This document shows positions 1 to 9,109 of a stretch of DNA of 24,159 bases, piece by piece. The DNA lies in contig JH155219.1 of NCBI GenBank assembly GCA_000226015.1, forward strand, positions 314,765 through 338,923, in the 5' to 3' direction. A program made the position numbers and the translations under genes. The notes under the pieces were generated by a model, which was not told where the DNA came from, made no database searches, and saw nothing but the letters and a program-made list of their open reading frames with translations. This stretch comes from Mnemiopsis leidyi (taxonomy: Eukaryota > Ctenophora > Tentaculata > Lobata > Bolinopsidae). Position 1 is the stretch's first letter, and every line of letters begins with the position of its first letter.

Positions 1-1187
1 CTAAAGTAAATATTACCGTCTACACAATTTTGTTAGCCTCATTTTGGCCTCTTGCACCCTCGATCATGTGCCAATAGATTACTTAGATGATAGGCAATCG
101 ATAAATGTTTATAACTCATACATGGTCGACCATTATTGATGTTGGTTACTGAAGGTATACTCAAAATAAAATTAGTTAGCCTCATTTTCCTCCTTAAACA
201 GGCGGTTAGCCTCAATTTGACCTCACCAAAATGTTCTCCATCCGCAATAGTACAAAGGCTGCGAGTATCATCCTCATAACTTATTCACAGTAGGTACAAT
301 GTTACTTGAAAAAACAGTGAGGTAAAAAAGTTAGCCTCAAAATTCCCTCGCAGTTCAGAGCGATCCACAGGCTAAGCTGAATGAGGTAGCGGGTTGGTCG
401 GAACATAATTTTGAACCCCAAACAATTCTGTACGACAGAATTCAAAATTAAGTTTCAAGCTTACACATTAGAGGTGCAGTGAATTTTTTCCCACGGAACC
501 CCCAAAACGCACAAATAGGGGGGTTTCTAATGACAATGATCATTTCCACGATGTGACAAATGTATAGCCTAGTCACTGTTCACACGTCCGAGCCTCCTGC
601 CTTGGATTTATATTTCACGTGCGTTCCTAACCGCTGTGGCGACCACACATGAGTTATGAGTTATGTCCAATTAATTTACTGAAACCACCAAGCATGGCTT
701 TAAATTACTTTCGAATGCCTAATCCGTCTTGAGTAATGAGCCGCCGAGGCATTATTTGAGTGGTTCTGTTCAACGTTGTCCAATATTTCGACTAACGTTA
801 ACTGTGAAGATGCGTTTATCAGACGCGCCCAATCTGAACTGATGTGAAAAGGCTGATCTTACAAGACTGTATTGTAATTTCATTATAGACAGTGCTAATT
901 TAGCTGAGCTACATGTTGTATGTTGTACTGTTAACTGTATAGGCTACCGTGGTGTGTTTCTGTGTGATTTGGCCGTGCCAGCTGTTTGAATATCTACATC
1001 GTACAGCCTTGTTGTTCTCTCTGAATTGTGATGAGATGACGGCTTTAACCTCCAGGCCAGTTGTTGGCTTCGAGGTTTGACTATCGACAGCTAGTGCTCA
1101 ATCGAAGTCTATCTAACCATCGTTCTTGAAGCAGTAAATTAAGATTGGAACACCTTATAGTAAAATTCTAACTCTGTTTTCCACTAG
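1..1187. other. Non-coding stretch upstream of the scaffold gene
   Basis: Apart from the short repeats at 32-349 I see no exon that splices in phase 1 to the acceptor at 1187. Candidate ATGs (for example 1039) give only phase-0 donors or early stops. It is either a promoter plus 5' UTR intron or an intron of a gene that begins outside the window. Confidence 0.45.
32..349. repeat. Four degenerate copies of a GTTAGCCTCA-type short repeat
   Basis: The core GTTAGCCTCA, followed by an A/T stretch and then CCTC, occurs at 32-51, 175-193, 205-224 and 330-349. Spacing is irregular (143, 30 and 125 bp), so this is a local dispersed repeat and not a simple tandem array. No open frame is linked to it. 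Read on the minus strand the copies begin GAGG and end TGAGGCTAAC. The function is unknown. Confidence 0.6.
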
Positions 1188-4100
1188 GAAGTAAGCCGCT
1201 CGCCTCCCCAATGGAGCCGGGTACAGGTCCTCTCCCTCCAGCCTCTCACCCCCCTCACCTAACTACCGCACCTCCAAAATCTCCAAATCTTGCAGGTGAA
1301 ACAATACCTCCAACTACGTACAGAGTAAAACAGGGCGCCAGAGCATTTCTTGTTCCATGCATTGTTTCGATACTTTCAACACGATTATTATATAGATAAA
1401 TTGAGTGAAGGTCCCAAGTCCTGGCTACCATCAAGTAATGCATGATGTTTTAGTACTTTAAACTTTTTATTACAGCCTGAGACTAATTATTGACTACTAG
1501 TACTGAAAATCTTTCAGACCTCACGATACTTTAATTTCAGCTAAGAGGCAATCAACACCGTCCTCATCACCTACTCCTTCCAGACACCTCATCTCTTCTC
1601 AACAGTCTCTTCCTGAACGTCCCCAACCCTCTTTTGATAACGGACTTGTTTCTGGTGAGTCGACAAGAATTTTGCTATAATTGAGAAATCAACTTTTTAT
1701 TATCTTGTTGAAAAGTCAGTTTTTTGGAAACTCGGTTTACAGATTTTCAAACTAACCAGGTCGAAATTACGTAGACGTTGTTATCTCTCACTCGGATTTA
1801 AGTAAGTCACTAGTGACAAGTGTGCACATGTAATCTTCTTTCCTTGTCTCTCTCTCTCTTCGTGTGAATAGTAGTGTTTAAACTAGTCCAATGCACGTGA
1901 CAAAAACTAAGATTTGTGCGAAGCATTTGTTTATTTATACCGTGGTAACCTTGTTTATTGATGGTTTGTCTTTATAGGGCACTTGTTTTGTTCCAGTTCG
2001 CTATCGAGTTTTCTCCCGCTTGCTATCGGTAATAAAAGCACGTCACATATTTAGACTTGATGTTAACATCTTAAAGCACTCTCCCGTCTTTTTATTCATC
2101 ACCTTTGATTAGGAGAACAAGATATTTATCCTGATATACGGTTAACGCACCCTGAGCAGACGCCTATTTCGCCTAAAAAGCCTGATCTGGGTTACTACTC
2201 CTCTGTTGACAGATCACAAAATATGCTTGACAATGGCAGATTAGGTTCGTCAGGGAATGCAATGTTATTCTAAAACTTCTGATCTCGAGAATGTTCTAAA
2301 CTACTCTTTAATCAATGTAAATTTTCTCTCAACTCTCTTAATACCTTTATCTTTGCACTAATTTCTAACTTTTAGAAGAAGTGGAGGGATGCTATAGTAG
2401 ATTGATTATCTCCGATTTAATGCCAATATCCGAAAAATCTAAAAGCTCGGATATCTTGGCTGACCCGTCCAGTGAAAACTCTCAGTCAAGTGACAATCTT
2501 TTAGGTTCGTGCATGGATGTGTCGCATCGAATAAAATCAATTCGTGATTTACGAAATCTCGGATCACTTGCTTACTTCAAAATTACTTAAAATTGGAATA
2601 TTAAGGTGATTTATTAACGAAATAAAGTCTTTAAGAGTGTAGAAATCTTAACGAAGACCTTCTTCTTGCCTACAGATTTGTCTTTCTCGGAAGCTGAGGT
2701 GATAAAGACTTCTCCAGATTGCTTAATTCCAGCCCCAATCTCCCCCTACACTTTAATTTCTGATCCTCCCTCCTCTGCCACCTCTCTACATCATTCTCTC
2801 CTAGATTTCGATGATCTTCTCAACATGAAACCATCTACTCTAACTCCCAGACCAAAACTTGCCAAACGAAATCGTCAGAAGAAGGTCTCAATTGTGAAAC
2901 CAGACGATCTCCTCAATGCAGATTCTACTCCTGAAGCTCTTCCCAGTAAACCTGTCCAGCGAGATCGACCGAAAAAAGTTTCAGTTACGAAAGTGACCTC
3001 TCCTGGACCCCCTCCTCTGCCTAACAAAAGAAAATCTGTTGTAACCGACCCATTGTTTAATGAAGTAAGGAGGTATCCTGCCAAAGCAGCTCCGAGGAAA
3101 CCAGAACGTCCTAAAGGCTTGGTTTTCCCCAGTGTTCAATTAGAGGACTTCCAAAATGCGGAACCGAACCAGGAAAATCCTTACTCAGACATCGAAATTA
3201 CACTTCACTCACCTGGTCAAGAAACGATTGAGAGCACTTACACTGACATAGAAATCAAGTTGAGACCCAAACCTGAAATAACAGTCCCTTATGAATCTGT
3301 CGAACTTTTATCTGAGGATCAAGAATATGCTTCTACGTCTGCATTTCTCCGGGAGGCTGGAGAAAAACCGCCTATTCCCCTTCCTTTTAGAAGCTGTCCT
3401 GACCGGATGGCGATTTTTCTCGACATTCAGAGTATTCATGATACATGGTGTTATACAATTACATGGTGTTATACATGGTGTTATACATAGTGTTTTACAT
3501 GGTGCACCTTATACATACACAAGAAATAAAATTGATCTAACTCTCGACTATCTGAATGTTTATTTACAATTATTTGTGATTTGTCATCGGGTTGATTCCT
3601 TCTGTAATTGAGATGCTGTGGGGATGATTTATGTTTTTTGTATGAATAGAACCCTTGCGAAGAACAAAATACACTCTGGCATTAAGAAATTCACTCTGTA
3701 GTCTGTACTTACAGTTACGTAGATTTTAATGATATTCAAAAGTCACAGAAAGTGTGACCGAAGTACAAGTTAGATTCCTCTCCAAGCCTGAGGTCAGAAT
3801 AACGCTATTTCCCTCCGTAGGATCCCGGAACGTTACCATAACACCGGCCGAAGACAATGCGTACAGCACGATACTAGATAATCAGTCAGGTAAGTGTACG
3901 ACATGTTTACCTTGCAGCTTCATAGTCATTTCTGTAGATAATCTCATTATGCTGTCAATTTCCAGTAAATCTGATGTCTGCTTACATTTTGAGATGTTCT
4001 GATCTCTTCCAACACACCACACTTGATAACCAACATCTGCTTAAAGGAAGCGACCAGACCGGCAAGTTGACATCTCCACGGTTTGACGAAGACAACTACT

Positions 4101-7100
4101 CAGGTATGCGAAACATGTCCGAACATTCCCGGTTTTGCCAGCGCGATATTTGTGTCCGTGCCCGAGTGAGTCCCTTGTCTTGTTTAGTCTGCGAAATTCC
4201 TGTCTGGGTGGTTGTCATGGTAACGGAATATTGTCATGGTAACGGATTGTATCTTGTTGTTATTTGCGTTTTGTTTGTTGAGCATGTCTCCATCCAGGAC
4301 AAACGTGCGTTCTCTCGTAGCCAGTGCGTCATCGGCTGGAAAAATGTTCAAATTCATTAATTTCAAATGAAGTAAAATGCGAAGTTTCTTTAAATTCCTT
4401 TGTGTAACACTCTTGGTTTTTCAGCACTTGTTAATAATGTGTGTGACTCTTAGCTATAATATTTATCGATAAATTTCCGCTGTAGTTGAATAGTTGATTT
4501 ATACCTGTTTTCCGTTTATCTTTGTAAAACTTTGCAATTTGCATATAGTGTAAGCTTGTTGAATGTAGATGCAAACCTACAAAAGTTAATTGAGTTACAA
4601 TTCTGTTGCCTTTATCTCAAAATGTGGCATATGCGATAATTGAAGTAATTACGCACACTTGATTGATAACGCCAAGCGATAACATTGCCTTTGCCTATGT
4701 TGATCTTGCTTTAAATTGGCATTGCTTTTAGCATTTAACCTGCTTTGTAACCATAACTCCAAAAATAGATCACCGTGCCAGATTGTCAAATAATTACTGG
4801 CAATTTTTCTTCCTATGCACTAAACTTTCTAAAGAGTGACTGTAGGACGTAGGTGTTCAGCGTTGACTTGTTGTTTTCAGTGATGTAATAATTCTGTATG
4901 TACTTGCTCAACGCGTAACGTCACACCCCCTCACGTGACGTCATACTCCTCACGTGACGTCATACCCCTCACGTGACGTTACACAGTACACTCCGTTGAG
5001 GGATGTCCCATTTAGACTCTAACAGAATGTCAGAAGAAACGGGGACAGATGATCCTCTTTATGACAACGAGACCCAAGACTACTTTACGACTGCGGCTAA
5101 CAGCACCCTGAGCCGAAGTTCCAGGTCACGCAACGCGTTCCGCGCCAAGAAGTCCGCTTCTCTTCCAGCCAGTCTGAAATATCACAGTTCTCAAGCTTTA
5201 ACTGCTCAACACTCTTCTCCTTATACTCCAGAATACGAGGAGATACCACTCGACCATGACAGAAACCCCAGATTCAAGTACAGTAAGGAACCCGTCTCTG
5301 AATCACCCAGTTTGAAGAGATCTTTCATTAGAAGATCCTCAAAACGGAAAATTACTCGACCTTCCAGCGCGTCGTCCTTCAGAATAAAGCGTGACATTTT
5401 CCCCACCTTGCCTTACTTACCTTCTCTTGAAAACATTACAAACTTTACTAAAGAGTTCAAGTACTTCGTACCGGAACGGAACAGCAATATTAGGCGTTCA
5501 CTGCGGACAACGATCGGTAGTTTTAGAAATCTCGGCAAACAAAAGCCGGTCTCAGTGTCAGGGTATGTGATCCAAGATCGATATCTGAATCCTCAAACAT
5601 GGAAAAATCTCTCCTCACTCTCTCCCAGAACAATCAGAGTCAAAATCAGATCAGAAAACAAAGTGTTCGACAAATGTCCGCGTGCTATCCGTGAGCATGA
5701 CATGATCCAAGGGTCCTGGAGGGACCTTCGTTCTTTGGGACTGTTCCTGCGACCCTACCAGCCGTACTTCGACCGAACTCAGTTCACAGTGAGACTGAGT
5801 TTTAAAAACTTTTCCTTCTCGTTAAGTGAAGAACTGTACGAAGGGGAGAGAAACCTGATTTTTTGTGATGTCCGGGAAGTTCGAGATGTTTCTAGAGTTT
5901 TAGGGGAGGAGGTGTCAGTTCCCAAGTTGACTTTGTGTTATCACGATGTGTGTGCTCTCAGCTCCCTTCAATATTCCCTTTGTTCAGGTGTTACATCTTG
6001 TTTCTGACGAGAGATATTGGTTTCATCAATTTGCTCTGGCGTACAATTTAAGATTACACAGTTATATTGTTTCGTAGCTGACGGTGTTTAGCAGATATTT
6101 TGCATTCCTATAGCCAACAATTTTTGTTGCGGAATGAACCCTAATGTGCAATCCATTGTATTTGTACATGTATTTTGACTGTGTGGTCCGACAAAATCAA
6201 AATGTTTCGATACATTGTATAAGACACTGATCACTAACTGTAGTGAAATAAAAGTATCAATTTTCGTAACATTTCAGAGTTGTCTATACCTCATTCCGAC
6301 GTAACAGACGGTCCGTCCAATATTCCTCCTTCAGTAAGTTAGCTGATTTATTGATAGGAGTCATTACCACTTAGCGTCTTTCTACTATGCAGATATTACT
6401 TTGTCTAGTTTTTTAAATAATGAAATATATTTGTAAAATTATCAATTTATTTCCCCATTTTCCAGTCTGGTGACGATGATGAAAACGAGGACGTTTACGA
6501 GACATGTATGTTCAGCTTTTTACAGTTTCGCATTCACGTTTAGTTTAGTCTTTTAGTGCAGTTTCATGCTTACAATTACGTTACGCTAATTCTTTCCGGG
6601 CTCGCACTAAAACCCCTCAAGAATGCGCTAAAATCCCAAATAAATAAAATCATAGTCTGCACAGATATCACACTCAATAAATATCAAACAAGGCTGCTCT
6701 AATCTGACAATTAGATGTTTAAATATTTAATGTTAATAGATCTAAAATTCGCTAAATTAAACTCTGATACTCCAAATTTTTTAGTCGATGACAAAGCCTC
6801 TAAAAGCAAAGAAAAAGTTGAAAAGACTAACAGTAAAGTACCGTCTGTCAGTAAAAAGAGTAAATCGAGCAAAGGCTTCGGATTCAAAGTAAGAAGCTAT
6901 AAAAATTCAAAAATTTCTATCAAATCCAAGCTTAGAACGTTCTAGATATCATGAGATGACTGTTGGGTTAACAGTTCTGATTTCTAATGATTCGGTACTC
7001 CTGCAGGGACTTCTAGCAAATATTTCTGACAACGCTCACTCTGCTTCTCAAAACTTGAAGACTAAATCTCAGAACATGAACATCAAATCTCTCACTGGTA

Positions 7101-7352
7101 AGCTTAGTATTTCAATATTTCTTAGAACAAATACAAGAAGTTGTGACTTGTAATTATTACATACTTACACTTATGAGAATAATTGTTATGTAAACAGTGT
7201 TCAGTAACCCCCCCCCCACCCCTCCAGGAAGCAACAACACAGCCAGTGTGTATCAAGATCTGCCTGACATGCAGTACGAGTCTGAGTTCGGAAAACGAAC
7301 GGGAACTCCACGAGGACCTAGAGAGATGCCCTCTCATTGGATACAGATCTAG
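1188..7352 (+). CDS. Multi-tyrosine, proline-rich scaffold/adaptor-like protein, 13 exons (5' end uncertain)
   Basis: Exons by splice-phase matching: 1188-1295, 1541-1654, 2113-2244, 2376-2504, 2676-about 3431, 3749-3889, 3966-4103, 5016-5987, 6278-6333, 6466-6505, 6785-6888, 7007-7097 and 7228-7352 (stop TAG 7350-7352). Every intron up to exon 9 is phase 1. Starting at ATG 1211 the joined frame is about 960 aa, but the frame is also open back to the acceptor at 1188, so coding exons may lie upstream. No folded domain was recognised. The protein is rich in Ser, Pro and Lys and carries tyrosines in YxxI/V/L contexts: YPDI (2127), YSDI (3182), YTDI (3239), YESV (3290), YSTI (3862), YEEI (5234), YQDL (7251). 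SH3-type proline motifs include PPPLPNKR and KPPIPLPFR. YEEI is the textbook Src-family SH2 ligand. This composition fits an adaptor phosphorylated by tyrosine kinases, which is inference. The donor of exon 5 (A|gtattc at 3431) and the acceptor of exon 7 are the weakest calls. It could instead be two genes, split near 3500-5000. Confidence 0.68.
3434..3502 (+). repeat. TGGTGTTATACA short tandem repeat at the end of an open exon
   Basis: Three near-perfect ATGGTGTTATACA units followed by two degraded ones (ATAGTGTTTTAC, ATGGTGCACCTTATAC). Read through from exon 5, the array encodes a TWCYT-type repeat that ends at TAG 3488-3490. It is therefore either an intronic repeat just past a donor at 3431 or the C-terminus of a truncated isoform. 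Confidence 0.7.
3525..3530 (+). terminator. AATAAA poly(A) signal, candidate premature 3' end
   Basis: A canonical AATAAA lies 35 nt after the in-frame stop at 3488-3490 of read-through exon 5. This would give a short isoform of about 450 aa that keeps the YSDI/YTDI/YESV block and loses the rest. Downstream exons that stay in phase (3749 onwards) argue that a longer transcript exists as well. Confidence 0.4.
4211..4246 (+). promoter_or_regulatory. Pair of RFX X-box-like sites
   Basis: GTTGTCATGGTAAC at 4211-4224 fits the RFX X-box consensus (GT-H-N-YY-AT-RR-N-AAC) at every position. A second copy at 4230-4243 differs only at the first base. The identical 16-mer TTGTCATGGTAACGGA occurs at 4212 and 4231, 19 bp apart, so the pair arose by local duplication. 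The pair sits in an intron of the scaffold gene. The match is visible in the sequence, and binding is inference. Confidence 0.5.
4916..4983. promoter_or_regulatory. Triple E-box/CRE composite repeat
   Basis: A 19-bp unit occurs three times. Its core CACGTGACGTCA fuses an E-box (CACGTG) to a full palindromic CRE (TGACGTCA). Cores lie at 4932-4943, 4951-4962 and 4970-4981, the last ending in TTA. A related TAACGTCAC lies just before, at 4916. CREB/ATF and bHLH-Zip factors are the known binders of these elements. The cluster ends about 20 nt before ATG 5003. Confidence 0.65.
5003..6007 (+). CDS. Large exon of the scaffold gene, possible alternative first exon
   Basis: An open frame runs from ATG 5003 to a stop at 6007. 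As an internal exon it would run from acceptor tttag at 5015 to donor G|gtgtta at 5987, phase 1 on both sides, matching its neighbours. The acceptor has a poor pyrimidine tract. An ATG lies 13 nt upstream of it in the same frame, and a CRE/E-box repeat cluster lies 20-70 nt before that, so the exon could also be the first exon of a shorter transcript. The product is basic and Ser-rich at the start, with PLYDNE and YEEIPL motifs. It then has a less disordered-looking stretch (about 5600-5960) with alternating hydrophobic residues that I could not match to any domain family. If the donor at 5987 is not used, translation ends at 6007 and an AATAAA follows at 6247. Confidence 0.6.
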   Translation: MSHLDSNRMSEETGTDDPLYDNETQDYFTTAANSTLSRSSRSRNAFRAKKSASLPASLKYHSSQALTAQHSSPYTPEYEEIPLDHDRNPRFKYSKEPVSESPSLKRSFIRRSSKRKITRPSSASSFRIKRDIFPTLPYLPSLENITNFTKEFKYFVPERNSNIRRSLRTTIGSFRNLGKQKPVSVSGYVIQDRYLNPQTWKNLSSLSPRTIRVKIRSENKVFDKCPRAIREHDMIQGSWRDLRSLGLFLRPYQPYFDRTQFTVRLSFKNFSFSLSEELYEGERNLIFCDVREVRDVSRVLGEEVSVPKLTLCYHDVCALSSLQYSLCSGVTSCF

Positions 7353-7391
7353 TGACAGATCTAGTGACGGATCTGGAGTGCGGGGGGACTT

Positions 7392-7700
7392 GGTGACACG
7401 TTGTGGGTCGTGGGACTATTTGTATTGGCGTTACTGAAATCTGCAGTTTCTTGTTTCGTGCGGTTTGCTAGATGTTAGGGACACTAGGAAACTAGATTTG
7501 GTGACACATTGTGGGACTATTTGTATTGGCGTTACTGAAATCTGCAGTTTCTTGTTTCGTGCGGTTTGCTAGGTGTTAGGGACACTAGGAAACTATATTT
7601 GGTGACACGTTGTGTGACTATTTGTATTGGCGTTACTGAAATCTGCAGTTTCTTGTTTCGTGCGATTTGGTCGATGTTAGGGACACTAGGAAACTAGATT
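7392..7700. repeat. Three tandem copies of a roughly 101-bp unit
   Basis: Copies begin with GGTGACAC at 7392, 7500 and 7601 (lengths about 108, 101 and 100). They share TTTGTATTGGCGTTACTGAA, CTGCAGTTTCTTGTTTCGTG and GTTAGGGACACTAGGAAACT with few differences. The first copy has a 7-bp insertion. The array begins 40 bp after the stop codon of the scaffold gene, probably in its 3' UTR. The high identity suggests recent amplification. Confidence 0.9.
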
Positions 7701-8927
7701 TTATTTGCTCTGTTCTTGTGGTTTCTAGTAATGTTATCTCTGGGAGGCCGCATGATAATGTACTCTGATGTCAATTCCTGTACAGTGCAGTTCTTCCACA
7801 TATGATATTAACGTTCTGTTTGACTAATTCAATTGTTGATTAACATTTTTGTATCCCAATAATTATCTTTCTCGGAATAGTGAAATTTAATAATCAGATA
7901 CGTTAAAATTGAAGACGTGTTCTCTGTACAGTTTGTGTCGACAGACATCATTTAAATCTGCTGATTGTTATTTTACGTTCTTGATTTTATCTAGATTTGT
8001 AAAATTAGGTCAAAGATATTGGATGTGTTCGAAAAGGAAGAAATGTGACGAAATTTGTTATTTCAGTAGCTCAACATTATTTCGTTACGTGTCCATGTTA
8101 AAGTTGAACCTTGAGTACGTTTAATTATTTACTATTTTTAATCGTCTTTTAAGTTTTTATTATTTTAAGTTTAATTTGTTGTATTATAGCTATCCTGAGT
8201 GATCTTTGAGTATACCGTACTTTTTTGGTTAGATTATAAAATTAACCACTGCTTTGAAGGCATATTCTGGCATTTAGGTCAACTAACCGCAAGTTATTCA
8301 ATTTGTCATAGTAAAGTTATTTACAGTTAAGTTATGAACACTGACTAGCGCATTGAAACCTAAGTAAGCAAAAAATAATTTCAATTATGAACTCAAGGCA
8401 GTTTAAAGCTTTAACCTCTTCCTTTGTTTGCCTTTCTCATGCCAGCAATTGTCAATGTTACTACTAAGTACTAAAACCGATTTGTTTGGTTTGATAAGCA
8501 CTAAGCAGTGGTTAAAATTGAGACATCTAATCAAGTGGAACAGTTTGAGTTTTCTACTTCTGTTCTTTATGGTCATCTTAACAGATAAATTAAGTAATAA
8601 TTTGAGATTGAGTATGAAATCGTTGTAAAATAAAATGTCATATTTTATAGCTTACAGATCAGTGAGAAAATCGTTTAATTTGTTCTCAAACTTTTGGTTA
8701 AAAATAATCTCATCCAGTTAAATAACACAATTTGAATCACATGACATAAATGTATATTGTCAATTTTCTTTGATAAGAGATCTCTTGACGTCTGTACACA
8801 GTTTGGAAATCTTATCAGTTTCTTGGGACTTCTTTCTGTAATACTAGAACCTGATCTATATATGCAATTACAAAATAATAAAAACTCGGTGGCACATGCA
8901 CTACAGTGAGGGTTTCAAGTCTGATGT
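7701..8927. other. Convergent intergenic/3' UTR region
   Basis: This AT-rich stretch separates the scaffold gene (+) from the tetraspanin (-). Only short chance frames are present. Two plus-strand AATAAA signals (8629-8634 and 8877-8882) could end the scaffold transcript, giving a long 3' UTR. No RNA gene or transposon was recognised. Confidence 0.5.
8877..8882 (+). terminator. AATAAA poly(A) signal, plus strand
   Basis: A canonical signal that lies 46 bp from the opposing tetraspanin signal, as expected for two convergent genes. A second plus-strand AATAAA is at 8629-8634, so which one serves the scaffold transcript is open. Confidence 0.35.
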
Positions 8928-8933
8928 TTTATT
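8928..8933 (-). terminator. AATAAA poly(A) signal of the tetraspanin
   Basis: TTTATT on the plus strand reads AATAAA on the minus strand, about 180 nt after the tetraspanin stop at 9110-9112. It is the first canonical signal I see downstream of that gene. Confidence 0.55.
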
Positions 8934-9109
8934 GTTAAAAGTTCATGCTCCCCTGTGGGGGCGAATTCCCATGAAACCACTGATACATTATCGCAGCTAT
9001 GCTTGCGAGTCTTTAAAAAACTGATTGTTCCATTGCGTGTCGTGCAACGCGTGAGGTTTGAGTAGAAGCGTGAGGCATAACGCGTGATTGAATTCTGCAA
9101 GTAATCCGG

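Noticed and set aside
1255-1443. Minus-strand frame overlapping scaffold exon 1
   Set aside because: It lies opposite a well-supported coding exon and shows no motif or splice support.
7183-7437. Cys-rich frame with a CxxC...H...C pattern that looks like a small zinc finger
   Set aside because: It is the wrong frame of the last scaffold exon. The phase from the preceding donor at 7097 gives another frame ending at 7352, and this one reads through an intron's poly-C tract.
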